Source: Anaerolineae bacterium
GTDB lineage: Bacteria > Chloroflexota > Anaerolineae > 4572-78 > J111
Direction of reading: 5' to 3'
Length of the DNA: 48,463 nt
Assembly (NCBI GenBank): GCA_023382535.1
Contig: JAHDWA010000068.1
Location: 1-48,463 of the forward strand
Part shown: piece by piece, positions 25,397 to 33,545 of the stretch
Layout of the letters: every line of letters starts with the position of its first letter
Numbering within the stretch: the first letter of the stretch is position 1
Position numbers and translations under genes: made by a program
The notes under the pieces: generated by a model
What the model saw: only the letters and a program-made list of their open reading frames with translations
What the model was told of the DNA's origin: nothing
Databases searched by the model: none

Positions 25397-26422
25397 GTGA
25401 ATATGCGTCTAGCCACGCCTGTCCTGAATCTGGCTCTGCTGGCAGCCTCCGTAATCGTTGCTTTAGCCGGGGCGGAGGTGGCTCTGCGCTGGTTGGGCTA
25501 CCAGCCGTGGCAGGTCAAAGAGGTCAAGATTGTGGTTGAGCCGGGTGGTAAATTTTTTACCCAACACCCTGCGCTCGGCTACACTCATCTGCCGGGAACA
25601 TTTAACGTTACCCTGCCGGACGGTTATACCTTTCTGGTGACCCACCAGGCCGACACCTTGCGGATCACGCATCCGCTTGATCCGGCTTTGGATGAGGTGT
25701 CAAAAGACGAGATCTGGATTTTTGGCTGTTCCTTTACGCACGGCTGGACCTTGAACGACGACGAAACCTACCCTTGGCTGTTGCAGCAGCAACTGCCGGA
25801 GGTCGAGGTGGTTAATTTTGGGGTCAGCGGTTACGGCACGCTGCAATCGTTGATCCAATTTCAAGAGGCGCTGGAAAAACGGCCCAGGCCGAAACTGGTC
25901 ATCGTTGCTTACGCCTCGTTTCACGATCAGCGCAACACCCTGCTGCGATTACGCAGCAAACAGATCGTTCCCTGGAACAAACTCGGCCCCATTGTCCAGC
26001 CGTATGCCACACTGGACGAAGATGGAAATTTGAACTACGACCTGGCTGAAATGACCTATCGCGAGTTTCCCTTGATGCGCGTCTCGGCCTTGATGAACTT
26101 TATTGAAACAACGTATGATTACAAAGTTGAGGATGCTTTTTATCACAGCCACGCCGTCAGCCAGGCCCTTATCAAGCAGTTTGATCGTCTGGCCCAAGCG
26201 CACGGTATCAAGCTGGTGGTGGCAGGTCTTTTATCAGATCATTTAACTGCCGATACCCTGGCCTTCAGCACTGCTGAAGGCATCCCAACAGTGGATATTT
26301 CGGTTGATCTGTCCATTCGCGCCCATCGAAACTGGCCGCACGACACCCACCCCAGCCCGGCGGCGAACCGTCAATACGCGCAGAAGCTGGCAGCGTTTTT
26401 AAGAAGCGAACTATTGAAGTGA
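25397..26422 (+). CDS. Membrane-anchored SGNH-hydrolase-like protein
   Basis: The 341-aa frame starts at GTG 25397; ATG 25403 (two codons later) is equally possible. An N-terminal membrane helix (residues 8-30) is followed by an SGNH/GDSL-type domain. Block I is G-C-S112-F-T-H-G (nucleophile Ser112), block II is N-F-G-V-S-G-Y-G (Gly145), and the catalytic dyad is D316-T-H318 near the C-terminus. Such proteins in glycan clusters often remove or add acetyl groups on surface sugars. It stands at the head of the glycosyltransferase genes, so an O-acetylation or esterase role on a surface glycan is a reasonable inference. Confidence 0.78.
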   Translation: MNMRLATPVLNLALLAASVIVALAGAEVALRWLGYQPWQVKEVKIVVEPGGKFFTQHPALGYTHLPGTFNVTLPDGYTFLVTHQADTLRITHPLDPALDEVSKDEIWIFGCSFTHGWTLNDDETYPWLLQQQLPEVEVVNFGVSGYGTLQSLIQFQEALEKRPRPKLVIVAYASFHDQRNTLLRLRSKQIVPWNKLGPIVQPYATLDEDGNLNYDLAEMTYREFPLMRVSALMNFIETTYDYKVEDAFYHSHAVSQALIKQFDRLAQAHGIKLVVAGLLSDHLTADTLAFSTAEGIPTVDISVDLSIRAHRNWPHDTHPSPAANRQYAQKLAAFLRSELLK

Positions 26423-26453
26423 CAACCTGCGACTTCAAAAGGGCTGTATTTGG

Positions 26454-27857
26454 ATGTTCAATGAATTCAATCCAAAATCTAAAATCCAAAATATAAAACC
26501 TGAAATCCTTACCCTGGGTTTACTCTCGCTGCTGCCGTACCTGGCGGCCTGGTATGTAGGCGATCTGCGCAAGCAGACGATCGGCTTTGAAATCATTTTT
26601 TTTGTGGCCTTTGCGCTGTATACTGGCGTGGTTGTGCTGGCGCTGCGCCGGGCAGCATGGTCAAACCGCGAACTGGCCGTTGCCTTTGTTTTGGCGGCGC
26701 TCATGCAAGGCTGCTTGATTTTTACGCCGCCTACCCTGTCGGATGACATGTACCGTTACGTTTGGGACGGACGGGTCCAGGCGCAAGGTTTCAGTCCCTA
26801 CCGCTACCCACCCAAAGCGCCGGAGCTGGCCTACCTGCGTGATGAAGCTGTCTGGCCTCACATCAACCGTAAAGCCTCGGTCACGGTTTATCCGCCGGCC
26901 GCCGAGATGAGCTACGCCCTCTTATGGCGCGTCTGGCCCGACAATGTGCGCTGGTTTCAAATGGTGATCGCCGGGAGCGGGCTGCTGGCCGGGGGCTTAT
27001 TGATCGGCCTGCTGCGGGCGTTGGACCGTTCTCCGGCGCGGGTTTTGATCTATCTCTGGTCGCCGCTGCTGGCTTTTGAAACCGCCCACGCCGCCCATGT
27101 GGATGGGCTGATCCTGCCGCTGCTGGTCGGGGCCTGGTGGGCGCGGGTCAAAGAGCGGGACAGTCTGGTCGGGGTCCTGCTGGGGTTGGCAGCGGCTATG
27201 AAGTTTTATCCGGTCCTGTTACTTCCGGCCTTGTGGCGGCCCAACCATCCCCAGGGGCGGTGGCGGCTGCCGCTGGCCTTTACAACCACCCTCATTGTCA
27301 CTTACCTGCCCTACCTGTTATGGTACGGCGGTGAAGTGATCGGTTTTTTACCCAAGTATTTAAAAGAGCAGTTTAACATCGGGCCTCTGCCCAATCTGCT
27401 CCTCTCGCTCTTCCATCAGGCCGGTTTTGAGGCCAAACAGAGCGTTGGCCTCCTGCTGCTGGCAATCCTGGCCTTGATGAGCCTGACAATGGTTCTACAG
27501 CCGGCCAAAGACGGTGAAACTGCCCTGCGCCGCTGCATCTGGTTGATCGGCGCTTATACCTTGTTATCCTACAACTTGTTTTCATGGTATCTGCTGTGGC
27601 TGTTACCGCTGTTGGCGCTTTTTGTACAGCCAGGCTCCTGGTTTGGCTTGAAAGGCGACGCCTGGACTGGCTGGTGGCTGTTCAGCGGATTGATTGCCTT
27701 ATCCTATACTTTTTTTATGGACTGGAAACCCATACCTCTGGCTCAAGGGGTGCAGTTTTGGCCGCTCTATCTGATTTTGGGGCTGGACCTGGTTCGGCGG
27801 GCGAGGCTACGGCATATCGCCCATAATGCGCAGTGGGCAGTAAACAGTAATCATTGA
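26454..27857 (+). CDS. GT-C membrane glycosyltransferase (mannosyltransferase-like)
   Basis: This 467-aa protein has about 11-13 membrane helices and a first-loop signature S-D-D-M-Y-R-Y-V-W-D-G-R (from about residue 95) typical of GT-C/GT87-like enzymes that use polyprenyl-phosphate sugars. The N-terminal 20 residues are encoded by an AATCCAAAAT-type word repeat, so the native start may have been altered by repeat insertion; no better start codon lies downstream before the first helix. It is followed by a second GT-C gene. Likely role: adding hexoses (mannose-like) to a surface lipid or polysaccharide outside the membrane. Confidence 0.8.
   Translation: MFNEFNPKSKIQNIKPEILTLGLLSLLPYLAAWYVGDLRKQTIGFEIIFFVAFALYTGVVVLALRRAAWSNRELAVAFVLAALMQGCLIFTPPTLSDDMYRYVWDGRVQAQGFSPYRYPPKAPELAYLRDEAVWPHINRKASVTVYPPAAEMSYALLWRVWPDNVRWFQMVIAGSGLLAGGLLIGLLRALDRSPARVLIYLWSPLLAFETAHAAHVDGLILPLLVGAWWARVKERDSLVGVLLGLAAAMKFYPVLLLPALWRPNHPQGRWRLPLAFTTTLIVTYLPYLLWYGGEVIGFLPKYLKEQFNIGPLPNLLLSLFHQAGFEAKQSVGLLLLAILALMSLTMVLQPAKDGETALRRCIWLIGAYTLLSYNLFSWYLLWLLPLLALFVQPGSWFGLKGDAWTGWWLFSGLIALSYTFFMDWKPIPLAQGVQFWPLYLILGLDLVRRARLRHIAHNAQWAVNSNH
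26464..26494. repeat. AATCCAAAAT word repeat at gene start
   Basis: The sequence reads as iterated AATCCAAAAT/CTAAAATCC words, AT-rich against a GC-rich neighbourhood, and encodes the first residues of the GT-C protein at 26454. It resembles dispersed short word repeats found between genes in some Chloroflexota and cyanobacteria. Confidence 0.5.
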
Positions 27858-27858
27858 A

Positions 27859-27890
27859 CAGTAATCAGTGCCTGGTCTGACTGATAACTG
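27859..27890. repeat. CAGTAATCAGT imperfect inverted repeat
   Basis: CAGTAATCAGT (27859-27869) faces ACTGATAACTG (27880-27890), 10 of 11 complementary, around a 10-nt loop. A further copy of the word CAGTAATCA overlaps the 3' end of the upstream gene at 27845-27853. It fills most of the 58-nt gap between the two GT-C genes. Confidence 0.5.
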
Positions 27891-27915
27891 ATCACCGATT
27901 ATTTCGAGGCAAACT

Positions 27916-29439
27916 ATGCGGTCAGATTTAAAAAGCTTCAGTCGAGTATTTCCCTGGCAAGGCCAACCTGACCGGCTGGAAATTCGAAATATAACCGCCC
28001 TCCTGGTGCTGGCCGGCCTGGCGGGATTGAGCCTGTTTATCTATATCTGGCTTTTTGTGCTGCCCTATGATCTGCTTAAATGGTACAATGAGCCGAAACT
28101 CACGCTGCGTCCCTTCACCCAGGCTGATCCCTCGGCGCCGTGGTGGCTGGTCTGGGCTTTTTTGGTTCAAGGCGGTCTATATTGGCTGGGCTGGCGGCTG
28201 GCGCTCCAGCTTCGTGGCCGGGCGGCCTGGCTCATTGTTTTGAGCGGGTCACTGGTTTTTGGTGTCGCCTTGCTGTTTCTCTACCCGCTCGACGCCGCCG
28301 ATATTTTCGATAACATCATGCACGCCCGCATTTTTGGAGTTTATGGGGCTAATCCCTTCCGAGATGTCGCCAAACAGTTTGCCGGCGATCCCTTTCTTCC
28401 CTATGTGGCCTGGCCGCGGACTCCTTCGGCCTATGGGCCAATTTGGGAAGGACTGGCCGGCGGAATCGCCCGACTGGCCGGCGACGATATTATTGCCAAT
28501 GTGCTGGCTTTCAAGCTGCTGAACGGCTTCTTTCTGGCGCTCAGTATCGGCTTGGTCGCTGTAATCCTGCGCCGGACGGCCCCGGAACGAGCGTTGGCCG
28601 GAGTAACCTTGCTGGCCTGGAATCCGGTGGTGTTGTATGAAACCATCGGCAACGGTCACAATGATATAGCGATGGCCGTTTGGCTGTTGGTTGCGGCGTG
28701 GGCCATCCTCGGGCAACGCTATACCCTGGCTGTCCTGGCCTTGCTGACTGGCGCGTTGATTAAATTTATCCCCCTGTTATTAATCCCGGTCGCGGTCCTG
28801 ATGGCGTTGCGTCATTTGTCCGACTTCCATACCCGGCTGCGTTTTTTGGTAACCACCTCCCTGGCGGCTGCCGTCTTGATTGCTGCGGCTTATGGCCCGT
28901 TTTGGTACGGTCTGGAAGGGTTGGGGCTCGAGCGGCGGGCTGAACTTTTCACTGCCTCCCTGCCGGCGGTGCTGAGGGCCTGGCTCTATCTGACCTGGGG
29001 TATCAAGGGCATCGGCTGGGCGATCGGCCTGGCCGCGGCCGGCCTGACTGCCCTCTTTGTGTTGTGGCAAAGCCGGCGAACCCCGGCCGACCCCTCCTGG
29101 CTGGACTTTGCCCAGGCCAGCTTCAGTATCTTAATCTTCTACCTGTTGGTAACTTGTATGTGGTTCCAGCAGTGGTATACGATCTGGCCGCTGGCGCTCG
29201 CCGCGCTGCTCCCGCCGGGACATCAGCCTCGTCTGGCGGTTCTGTTCGGTTATGCCGCCATGTCCAAACACTTGATTTTTGGCCCGCTGTTATTCTGGGT
29301 GCGTCCCCGGCCGCCGCGAGCAGAGCTGGAACTGATTCTTGGCCCGGCCGTCCTGTTACTGCCCTGGCTCTATACCCTGTTAGCCTTCTGGCTGACTCGA
29401 CCGGCAAAATCTAACAATAAAACCGTAGAGGGTCAATGA
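27916..29439 (+). CDS. GT-C membrane glycosyltransferase
   Basis: This 507-aa polytopic protein has about 12 helices. The acidic first-loop motif is D-A-A-D-I-F-D-N-I-M-H-A-R (from about residue 126), followed by N-P-F and a Y-G-P-I-W segment, as in GT87/GT-C mannosyltransferases. N-G-H-N-D lies in a later loop. It is distinct in sequence from the GT-C protein at 26454 but probably acts in the same glycan or glycolipid assembly, using a polyprenol-linked sugar at the outer face. Its stop overlaps the next start (ATGA at 29436), so the genes are translationally coupled. Confidence 0.82.
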   Translation: MRSDLKSFSRVFPWQGQPDRLEIRNITALLVLAGLAGLSLFIYIWLFVLPYDLLKWYNEPKLTLRPFTQADPSAPWWLVWAFLVQGGLYWLGWRLALQLRGRAAWLIVLSGSLVFGVALLFLYPLDAADIFDNIMHARIFGVYGANPFRDVAKQFAGDPFLPYVAWPRTPSAYGPIWEGLAGGIARLAGDDIIANVLAFKLLNGFFLALSIGLVAVILRRTAPERALAGVTLLAWNPVVLYETIGNGHNDIAMAVWLLVAAWAILGQRYTLAVLALLTGALIKFIPLLLIPVAVLMALRHLSDFHTRLRFLVTTSLAAAVLIAAAYGPFWYGLEGLGLERRAELFTASLPAVLRAWLYLTWGIKGIGWAIGLAAAGLTALFVLWQSRRTPADPSWLDFAQASFSILIFYLLVTCMWFQQWYTIWPLALAALLPPGHQPRLAVLFGYAAMSKHLIFGPLLFWVRPRPPRAELELILGPAVLLLPWLYTLLAFWLTRPAKSNNKTVEGQ

Positions 29440-30155
29440 TCAATTCTCCCAAAGCTCACAATTTGCAATTCACCAACGCGCTGCTGGTCGTAGCCAAACG
29501 TCCGGCCCCCGGCCAGACCAAAACTCGTCTCTCTCCCCCCCTTTTGCCCGACCAGGCTGCGGCGCTTTATGAATGTTTCCTGGGCGACACGCTGGACTTG
29601 ATACGCCAAGTACCCGCTGCCCAGCCGGTCATTGCCTATTTGCCCGCCCTGGAAAAGCCCTATTTTGCCGCATTAGCGCCTGATTTTGAACTTATTTTGC
29701 AGGACGGCCCTGATTTGGGCGTCCGGCTGGACAATGCGCTGACCCGGTATTTGCAGCTCGGCTATAAGCATGTGGTAATTATGGACAGCGACAGCCCAAC
29801 CCTGCCCGCCCGTTACCTGGCGGCTGCCTTTGAGGCGCTGGAGAAGGCTGAGGTCGTCTTGGGACCGTGCGACGATGGCGGCTATTATCTGATCGGACTG
29901 AACCGCCCCGCCCCGCGACTGCTGCGTGAAGTCCCAATGAGTACGCCTCGTGTTGTCGCTGATACCCTTGCCCTGGCCAAAGAAGAAAGACTCCGGGTCG
30001 AACTGCTGCCAACTTGGTATGATGTGGATGATGTCACAACGCTGGCCAGGCTAGGAGTTGAACTAACTCAAGCTCCAACGTCTGTGGCCCGCCACACCCG
30101 CGCGTTTTTTGCGACCCATAGCGAAATTGTGACCATGATAGAACCAAGCCGGTGA
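29436..30155 (+). CDS. DUF2064/TIGR04282-type glycosyltransferase
   Basis: This 239-aa cytoplasmic GT-A-fold protein has A-K-R-P-x-P-G-x-x-K-T-R-L (residues ~20-32), M-D-S-D-S-P (metal/nucleotide binding) and G-P-C-D-D-G-G-Y-Y-L-I-G-L, all hallmarks of the DUF2064 family. The TIGR04282 model for this family is named after arsenosugar biosynthesis, but members are widespread in clusters without arsenic functions. The start overlaps the previous stop by 4 nt, and its own stop overlaps the next GTG by 4 nt, so it sits tightly in the glycosylation operon. Confidence 0.88.
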   Translation: MINSPKAHNLQFTNALLVVAKRPAPGQTKTRLSPPLLPDQAAALYECFLGDTLDLIRQVPAAQPVIAYLPALEKPYFAALAPDFELILQDGPDLGVRLDNALTRYLQLGYKHVVIMDSDSPTLPARYLAAAFEALEKAEVVLGPCDDGGYYLIGLNRPAPRLLREVPMSTPRVVADTLALAKEERLRVELLPTWYDVDDVTTLARLGVELTQAPTSVARHTRAFFATHSEIVTMIEPSR

Positions 30156-30862
30156 AAGAAATGGATCGCGTTATCGTAATTATTCCGGCTTTGAACGAAG
30201 CCGGCAATATTGGTCGCCTGGTGAAGGAAATCCTGGCAACCGTGCCGGTACAGGTGGTTGTCGTGGATAACGACTCGACCGATGCAACAGCGCAGGAAGC
30301 TCATGCGGCGGGGGCGCGGGTAATTCTCGAACCGCGCCGGGGCTATGGCTACGCCTGTGCGGCCGGGGCGGCTGCGGCCCAAGAGGCCGACATCCTTGTT
30401 TTTTTAGATGGGGATTACAGTTTCCTGCCCAGCGAATTGCCCGTTGTCCTGGCTCCGATTCTGGCTGGCCAAGCCGATTTAGTGCTCGGCTCGCGCTACC
30501 GGGGCCACATTGCGCCGGGAGCAATGCCGCTGCATCAGCGATTTGGTAACTGGCTCGTGGCGCGTCTCATGAATTGGCTATACCGCTTATCCGTCACCGA
30601 TCTGGGACCTTATCGAGCCATTCGCCGCTCATTGTTGGAACAACTCGATATGCAGGAGATGACCTTTGGCTGGCCGACCGAAATGATGACCAAAGCCGCC
30701 CGCCGGGGCGCGCGGCTGGTGGAAGTGCCGGTCAGCTTTCATCAGCGCCGGGCGGGACGTTCCAAAGTGAGCGGCACCGTGCGGGGCACGATTTTAGCCA
30801 CCTGGTTTATTTTGGGCATCACCCTGCGCTATGCCTGGGGTCAAACGCAGAAACGAGCATAA
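30152..30862 (+). CDS. GT2 family glycosyltransferase (DPM-like)
   Basis: GTG 30152 overlaps the preceding stop; ATG 30161 is an alternative start. The 236-aa product has the GT2 fold: VIVIIPALNEAGNIG at the start, the nucleotide-sugar site V-V-D-N-D-S-T-D, the metal-binding D-G-D (F-L-D-G-D-Y), and the late Y-R-A-I-R and F-H-Q-R-R-A-G-x-S-K segments. There is one C-terminal hydrophobic helix. It resembles polyprenol-phosphate mannose/glucose synthases, which would supply the lipid-linked sugar used by the two GT-C enzymes upstream (inference from context). Confidence 0.88.
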   Translation: MKEMDRVIVIIPALNEAGNIGRLVKEILATVPVQVVVVDNDSTDATAQEAHAAGARVILEPRRGYGYACAAGAAAAQEADILVFLDGDYSFLPSELPVVLAPILAGQADLVLGSRYRGHIAPGAMPLHQRFGNWLVARLMNWLYRLSVTDLGPYRAIRRSLLEQLDMQEMTFGWPTEMMTKAARRGARLVEVPVSFHQRRAGRSKVSGTVRGTILATWFILGITLRYAWGQTQKRA

Positions 30863-31221
30863 CTTGTCTCTGTTTTTCACCTTCTCCTTCTCAGTTTGAT
30901 TATTCTTTACTCAATCCTCGGCTGGAATAACACCAGCCTTTCAAATTGTCAGTTTGTGTCAGTTCAAGCCCGGCTCAGGGGCACTTTTTTACCAAACTGA
31001 CAGTTACTCTTTGGATACTCCTTCGCCCCCCTTTTTTGGCTGCCCGATAGTCCACCTCTTTTTAACTTTGTTGAAACACCCTCATTTTTGAATCGAGCCA
31101 CAACTTTTGTGGAATGCTTTTTGGTGCGCCGGCAGGAACGTTGCCGGTACGAACGGCGGTTATGATAGAGCCATTATCAGGCTTTGATGCTGACCCATTT
31201 CCTTCAGTTGGAGTAGACACA
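30863..31221 (+). promoter_or_regulatory. Intergenic region with hairpins and repeated TGTCAGTT
   Basis: In this 359-bp gap, GGCTGG (30920-30925) pairs with CCAGCC (30933-30938), followed by TTTC. A GCCC/GGGC hairpin around 30968-30982 is followed by T6 at 30985-30990, a plausible terminator for the glycosylation operon. TGTCAGTTTG (30947-30956) is perfectly complementary to CAAACTGACA (30993-31002), with a further TGTCAGTT at 30957-30964, possibly operator half-sites. No gene is seen. Confidence 0.4.
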
Positions 31222-32094
31222 ATGAAGAATGAACCCTTAAAACTTATGTGTATTCTCGCTCATCCCGATGATGAGTCACTGGCAACCGGAGGCATTCTGG
31301 CTAAATATGCTGCCGCCGGAGTTCAAACCTATCTGATTATGGCTACCCGCGGCGAGCGCGGCTGGACCGGCCCGGTAAAGGATTATCCGGGACCGCAGGC
31401 GTTGGGGCGTCTGCGTGAAGCCGAACTGCGGGCAGCGGCCCATGTGTTGCGCCTGCGGGAGGTTGTCTTTTTAGACTATCAGGATGGAGACCTGGACCAG
31501 GCTGACCCCACCGAAGCCGTTGGCAAAATTGCTGCCCAGATACGCCGCCTGCGCCCAGACGTGATCGTCACCCTTGACCCCACTGGCATTTATGGCCATC
31601 CCGACCACATTGCCATCTCCCAACTGGCTACATCGGCCGTACTGGCCGCCGCCGATCCGAACTATTTCATCCCAACCGGTGATTTACCCCACCGGACGGC
31701 CAAACTATACTATCGGACTTTTGTGCCGGCGGAACAGGCCGCTTATGAAGCTGCTTTCGGCTCGTTGAGCATGGCGGTGGATGGTTTCGAGCGGCGCTTT
31801 ACGGCCTGGCCGGAGTGGGCCATTACCACCCGTATTGATACCTTCGCTTACTGGGAGCAGGTCTGGCAGGCGATTGAATGTCATTGCTCTCAATTGCCCG
31901 GTTACCAGAAGCTAAAAGCGCTGCCAGACGACTATCACGCTAACCTGTGGGGCACGCAAACTTTTTATCGGGCTATGAGCCTGGTTAATGGCGGGCGCGA
32001 GGTTGAACAGGACCTCTTTGCCGGTCTGCGTGACCTGGCCCAGCCGCCTATGCTGTTTTATCTGGCGCAATCGCTCGTGGGAGATATGTCATGA
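31222..32094 (+). CDS. PIG-L family deacetylase
   Basis: ATG 31222 is chosen because GGAG lies 8 nt upstream; the longer frame from 31114 has no ribosome site. The 290-aa protein has the PIG-L/MshB zinc motif A-H-P-D-D-E (13-18) and the second metal site G-H126-P-D128-H129. Such enzymes deacetylate N-acetylglucosamine-type sugars, as in mycothiol, bacillithiol or glycolipid synthesis. No thiol-synthesis partner gene is nearby, so the substrate is undetermined. The stop overlaps an ATG of a 31-codon ORF (32091-32186) that I do not call. Confidence 0.92.
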   Translation: MKNEPLKLMCILAHPDDESLATGGILAKYAAAGVQTYLIMATRGERGWTGPVKDYPGPQALGRLREAELRAAAHVLRLREVVFLDYQDGDLDQADPTEAVGKIAAQIRRLRPDVIVTLDPTGIYGHPDHIAISQLATSAVLAAADPNYFIPTGDLPHRTAKLYYRTFVPAEQAAYEAAFGSLSMAVDGFERRFTAWPEWAITTRIDTFAYWEQVWQAIECHCSQLPGYQKLKALPDDYHANLWGTQTFYRAMSLVNGGREVEQDLFAGLRDLAQPPMLFYLAQSLVGDMS

Positions 32095-32214
32095 CGACTA
32101 TCACCTGCGAAGCTTCCAAAACTTATAAAAATATCCGGTTGGCAGCGGCTTCTCCCTTTGGGGTTGGCCCTCACCTGACCGATTAGCGCATCCTAATTAC
32201 GAGGAGTAATAACT

Positions 32215-33147
32215 ATGTTACGTTTACCCATTTTGATCTGGCTGATTATTCTATCCCTGCTGTGGGGGCCGGCTTTTCTGTTTATTAAAGTGGCCGTGCA
32301 GGAAGTGCCGCCGCTGAGTGTCGCTGCTGTGCGCGTGGGCCTGGGGGCGGTGCTGCTTTATCTAATTTTGAGGTGGCAGGGCCGCTCGCTGCCCAAACCT
32401 GGCTCCGTCTGGAAACATTTTATCGTGATGGGGATAACTTCTAACGCCATTCCCTTCTTCCTCTTAAATTGGAGCCAGCAGTATATTGACAGCGCCCTGG
32501 CGGCTATCCTGGTCGGGACCATGCCCCTGTTTACCATCCTGCTGGCTAATTTTCTAACGGTTGATGATACGTTCTCGATGGGAAAAGTGGTTGGGGTGGT
32601 GATTGGCTTTGGCGGCCTGGTGGTCTTGTTTTTGCCGGCGCTGCTTGATGGCGTGCAGGCCACCGTGTGGGGGCTGTCGGCGGCTATTGGCGCCTCTATC
32701 AGTTACAGTTACGCTTTTATTTACGCCCGGCAGCGGCTGCGCGGGCTGCCACCCCTGGTTGCGCCTACTGCCCAACTGCTCACCGCCAGCCTGTGTCTGG
32801 TCCCGCTGGCCCTCCTTATCGAACGACCCTTCGCCTTGCCGCTGCCGTCCTGGCCGGTTATAAGCGCGCTCCTGCTCGTTACCATCTTGAGTACGGTTTT
32901 GGCCTTTGTACTTTACTACCGGGTTATGGAGCGAACCAATGCGACCACCATGTCGGTGGTAACTTACCTGAACCCCATCGTGGCTACCATTTTGGGAGGT
33001 GTTGTGCTCAACGAAGCCCTGGCGTGGAACGGCTATCTGGGCGCGACATTGATTCTCATGAGCGCCCTGGCTATTAATGGAGCGCACGTACCTGCCGGCT
33101 GGTGGCGTATAGGCCGACAATGGCGGCGCATGCCGGCTAAGCCTTAA
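32215..33147 (+). CDS. EamA/DMT-family transporter
   Basis: GAGGAG precedes ATG 32215. The 310-aa protein has ten membrane helices in two EamA repeats. Signatures include L-L-W-G-P-A-F-L-F-I-K-V-A near the N-terminus and the end of the second repeat, S-V-V-T-Y-L-N-P-I-V-A-T-I-L-G-G-V-V-L-N-E. DMT transporters export or import amino acids, nucleotides or other metabolites; the substrate is unknown. Confidence 0.93.
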   Translation: MLRLPILIWLIILSLLWGPAFLFIKVAVQEVPPLSVAAVRVGLGAVLLYLILRWQGRSLPKPGSVWKHFIVMGITSNAIPFFLLNWSQQYIDSALAAILVGTMPLFTILLANFLTVDDTFSMGKVVGVVIGFGGLVVLFLPALLDGVQATVWGLSAAIGASISYSYAFIYARQRLRGLPPLVAPTAQLLTASLCLVPLALLIERPFALPLPSWPVISALLLVTILSTVLAFVLYYRVMERTNATTMSVVTYLNPIVATILGGVVLNEALAWNGYLGATLILMSALAINGAHVPAGWWRIGRQWRRMPAKP

Positions 33148-33256
33148 TTTTGGTGGTGCGGATGTGGTACGCTTCCGGCAGCGCTGCTGGTGCGGCAAAC
33201 CGATATAGTAGGGGTATTACTACCGATTAAATCAACAAGAAAGGATTTTATTCAAC

Positions 33257-33478
33257 GTGAGCAATAAATTAATTCAGCGTTTTTACGAAATTGAAACAGA
33301 AGTGAATCTTGTGCAGGCCATGATTGCCGACAACACTGCCCTTGAGGTGGTTCAAGAACGGGTTACCGCCCTTGAAGCGAAACAAAACGATCTAAAGGAA
33401 ACCGTGCTGCACCTGATTGCGCTAGCCAAACTCAGGGATGAAGCCTGGCAAACCCTGGCCTATGGAATGGACGCTTGA
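33257..33478 (+). CDS. Small coiled-coil protein
   Basis: GTG 33257 has AAAGGA about 11 nt upstream. The 73-aa product is nearly all helical, with heptad-like spacing of Val, Leu and Ile (residues ~15-60), so a short coiled coil is likely. No family is recognised. It lies alone between the EamA and MFS transporter genes, 67 nt before the latter, in the same direction. Confidence 0.55.
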   Translation: MSNKLIQRFYEIETEVNLVQAMIADNTALEVVQERVTALEAKQNDLKETVLHLIALAKLRDEAWQTLAYGMDA

Positions 33479-33545
33479 AGGACAGCTAGCGTAGAAAGAA
33501 ACCAAGCTATAGATAAATTTTTACCTTCAGCTAAGGAGATTTGCT

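Noticed and set aside
29436..30155. An arsenosugar pathway linking the DUF2064 gene with the ArsM-like methyltransferase
   Set aside because: The TIGR04282 name is suggestive, but the gene is tightly coupled to glycan genes, lies 5 kb from the methyltransferase, and no ArsS-type gene was recognised between them.
32091..32186. 31-codon ORF overlapping the PIG-L stop by 4 nt (ATGA)
   Set aside because: The overlap is suggestive of coupling, but the peptide has no recognisable feature and could be chance; not called.
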